Part shown: piece by piece, positions 14,886-15,350 of the stretch
Layout of the letters: the number at the start of each line of letters is the position of its first letter
How positions within the stretch are numbered: the stretch's first letter is position 1
Assembly (NCBI GenBank): GCA_037969175.1
Contig: JBBKWX010000014.1
Coordinates: 1 to 15,350 of the forward strand
From: JBBKWX01 sp037969175
GTDB lineage: Bacteria > Bacteroidota > Bacteroidia > AKYH767-A > JBBKVM01
Reading direction: 5' to 3'
Length of the DNA stretch: 15,350 nt
Notes under the pieces: generated by a model
What the model was told of the DNA's origin: nothing
Seen by the model: only the letters and a program-made list of their open reading frames with translations
Database searches by the model: none
Program-made: the position numbers and the translations under genes

Positions 14886-14985
14886 GGAACCGCAAAGACT
14901 GCAAAGTTTTTCGCAAAGACGCCAAGAATTCTTTGCAGAAAGCTATTTGCGCCTCTGCGAAAAACTCATGCGCCTTTGCGGTTTC
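14886..14985. repeat. Large imperfect inverted repeat of CGCAAAG-type units
   Basis: The left arm (14886-14923) and the reverse complement of the right arm (14948-14985) align without gaps over 38 positions with 28 matches by hand. The best blocks are AACCGCAAAG and AGTTTTTCGCA. The 24-nt centre contains a small extra CTTT/AAAG stem. An RNA from either strand could fold into a long interrupted hairpin. It fills much of the gap between the glmM and cysteine desulfurase genes. No T-run follows, so it is not a standard intrinsic terminator. It looks like a dispersed intergenic repeat; from memory, CGCAAAGACGCAAAG-like sequences recur in Bacteroidota and Chlorobi genomes, but I could not check this. 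Confidence 0.8.
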
Positions 14986-14993
14986 ATCTTTAA

Positions 14994-15009
14994 AGTTTTC
15001 CGCAGAGCA
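14994..15009 (+). repeat. Third degenerate copy of the repeat's inner unit
   Basis: AGTTTTCCGCAGAGCA resembles the inner block of the neighbouring inverted repeat (AGTTTTTCGCAAAGAC at 14905-14920, and its complement in the right arm). It may be a decayed further arm, suggesting that the element was once longer or multi-copy. Confidence 0.45.
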
Positions 15010-15027
15010 CTATTCCCCAGAAATCCG

Positions 15028-15035
15028 TAATTTTG
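15028..15035 (+). promoter_or_regulatory. Promoter -7 box for the cysteine desulfurase gene
   Basis: TAATTTTG matches TAnnTTTG exactly and, like the glmM box, is followed by CAG. A start near 15042 would give a leader of about 13 nt before ATG 15055. No -33 element is evident. Its presence suggests that the cysteine desulfurase gene is transcribed independently of glmM. Confidence 0.5.
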
Positions 15036-15054
15036 CAGAAATCCCCAATCCTGA

Positions 15055-15350
15055 ATGAAAGTATATCTTGATAATGCCGCTACAACACCCATAGATCCGG
15101 AAGTTGCAGATGCGATGATACCTGTGCTGAGAGAGCAATTTGGTAATCCGTCTTCTATTCATCAATTCGGACGTGAGGCTAAATCTACTGTTGAGATCGC
15201 ACGCAGAAATATAGCGAAGATGGTTGGAGCAGCTCCGGGTGAGATCTTTTTTACATCTGGCGGTACAGAGGCCAATAATATGGCCATCCGTTGCGGAATT
15301 GCTGATAATGGGATCACACATGCCATCACCTCACCCATAGAGCATCATGC
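15055..15350 (+). CDS. Cysteine desulfurase (NifS/IscS-type aminotransferase class V), 3'-truncated by window edge
   Basis: The frame from ATG 15055 is open to the last base, giving 98 full codons of an expected roughly 380-400. The N terminus MKVYLDNAATTP, then FGNPSSIHQFGREAK (about 29-43) and the cofactor-phosphate loop FFTSGGTEANNMAI (about 63-76), are diagnostic of PLP-dependent cysteine desulfurases. SPIEHHA at the very end holds the conserved histidine of the family. These enzymes take sulfur from cysteine to form a protein persulfide used for Fe-S clusters, thiolated tRNA and cofactors. The PLP lysine and catalytic cysteine lie beyond the window, so IscS, SufS-like and NifS classes cannot be separated, although this N-terminal pattern fits the IscS/NifS group better than SufS. 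Confidence 0.95.
   Translation, partial: MKVYLDNAATTPIDPEVADAMIPVLREQFGNPSSIHQFGREAKSTVEIARRNIAKMVGAAPGEIFFTSGGTEANNMAIRCGIADNGITHAITSPIEHH

Noticed and set aside
14886..14985. Intrinsic transcription terminator of glmM
   Set aside because: The stem is long but interrupted and no T-run follows on the plus strand; kept as a repeat only.
14886..15009. CRISPR array
   Set aside because: Units are inverted and degenerate, with no regular direct repeats and spacers, and no cas genes are present.
15010..15321. Minus-strand reading frame of 103 codons
   Set aside because: It is the shadow of the real plus-strand cysteine desulfurase gene, whose conserved motifs are clear.

Overview
The window looks like ordinary chromosomal DNA of a member of the Bacteroidota. 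The evidence is the protein families (a DUF4369/TlpA-like secreted protein, a Ste24-type M48 protease, a PD40 propeller protein, a DUF368 transporter, a bacterial ComA homologue), signal peptides ending in an A-x-A|Q-like site, the lack of clear Shine-Dalgarno sequences, and TAnnTTTG promoter -7 boxes. Base composition is about 40% GC by eye. I saw no phage, IS, plasmid, tRNA, rRNA or CRISPR feature.

Layout. (1) 1-4374, plus strand: the 3' part of a large VWA/GATase-like membrane protein gene (cut by the window start), a CAAX-prenyl-protease-like M48 metalloprotease, and a secreted thioredoxin-fold protein that has lost its CxxC. (2) 4367-13264, minus strand: nine genes in one head-to-tail run whose largest gap is 28 nt and several of which share stop and start bases. 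In transcription order they are TPR protein, phosphosulfolactate synthase (ComA family), single-domain rhodanese, DUF368 (PopT-like) transporter, shikimate dehydrogenase (aroE), UvrB, a four-helix membrane protein of unknown function, a secreted PD40 propeller protein, and a DAO-type FAD oxidoreductase. The run ends by overlapping the convergent thioredoxin-like gene by 8 bp. (3) 13265-13457: a divergent promoter region with a -7 box on each strand. (4) 13458-15350, plus strand: a GlmM-type phosphohexomutase with a TTG start, a 196-nt spacer filled by a large imperfect inverted repeat built of CGCAAAG-type units, then the 5' end of a cysteine desulfurase gene that runs off the window.

How the genes may work together. 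Several touch cell-envelope and sulfur metabolism: GlmM feeds UDP-GlcNAc and peptidoglycan synthesis, DUF368 proteins recycle undecaprenyl phosphate, ComA makes phosphosulfolactate from phosphoenolpyruvate and sulfite, rhodanese and cysteine desulfurase handle sulfane sulfur, and AroE serves the shikimate pathway. The ComA-rhodanese pair is the most thought-provoking neighbourhood, because a rhodanese can release the sulfite that ComA consumes, and sulfonates are precursors of the sulfonolipids of this phylum. That link is inference. Most of the window is conserved housekeeping content, and I did not find a convincing new defence or mobile system.
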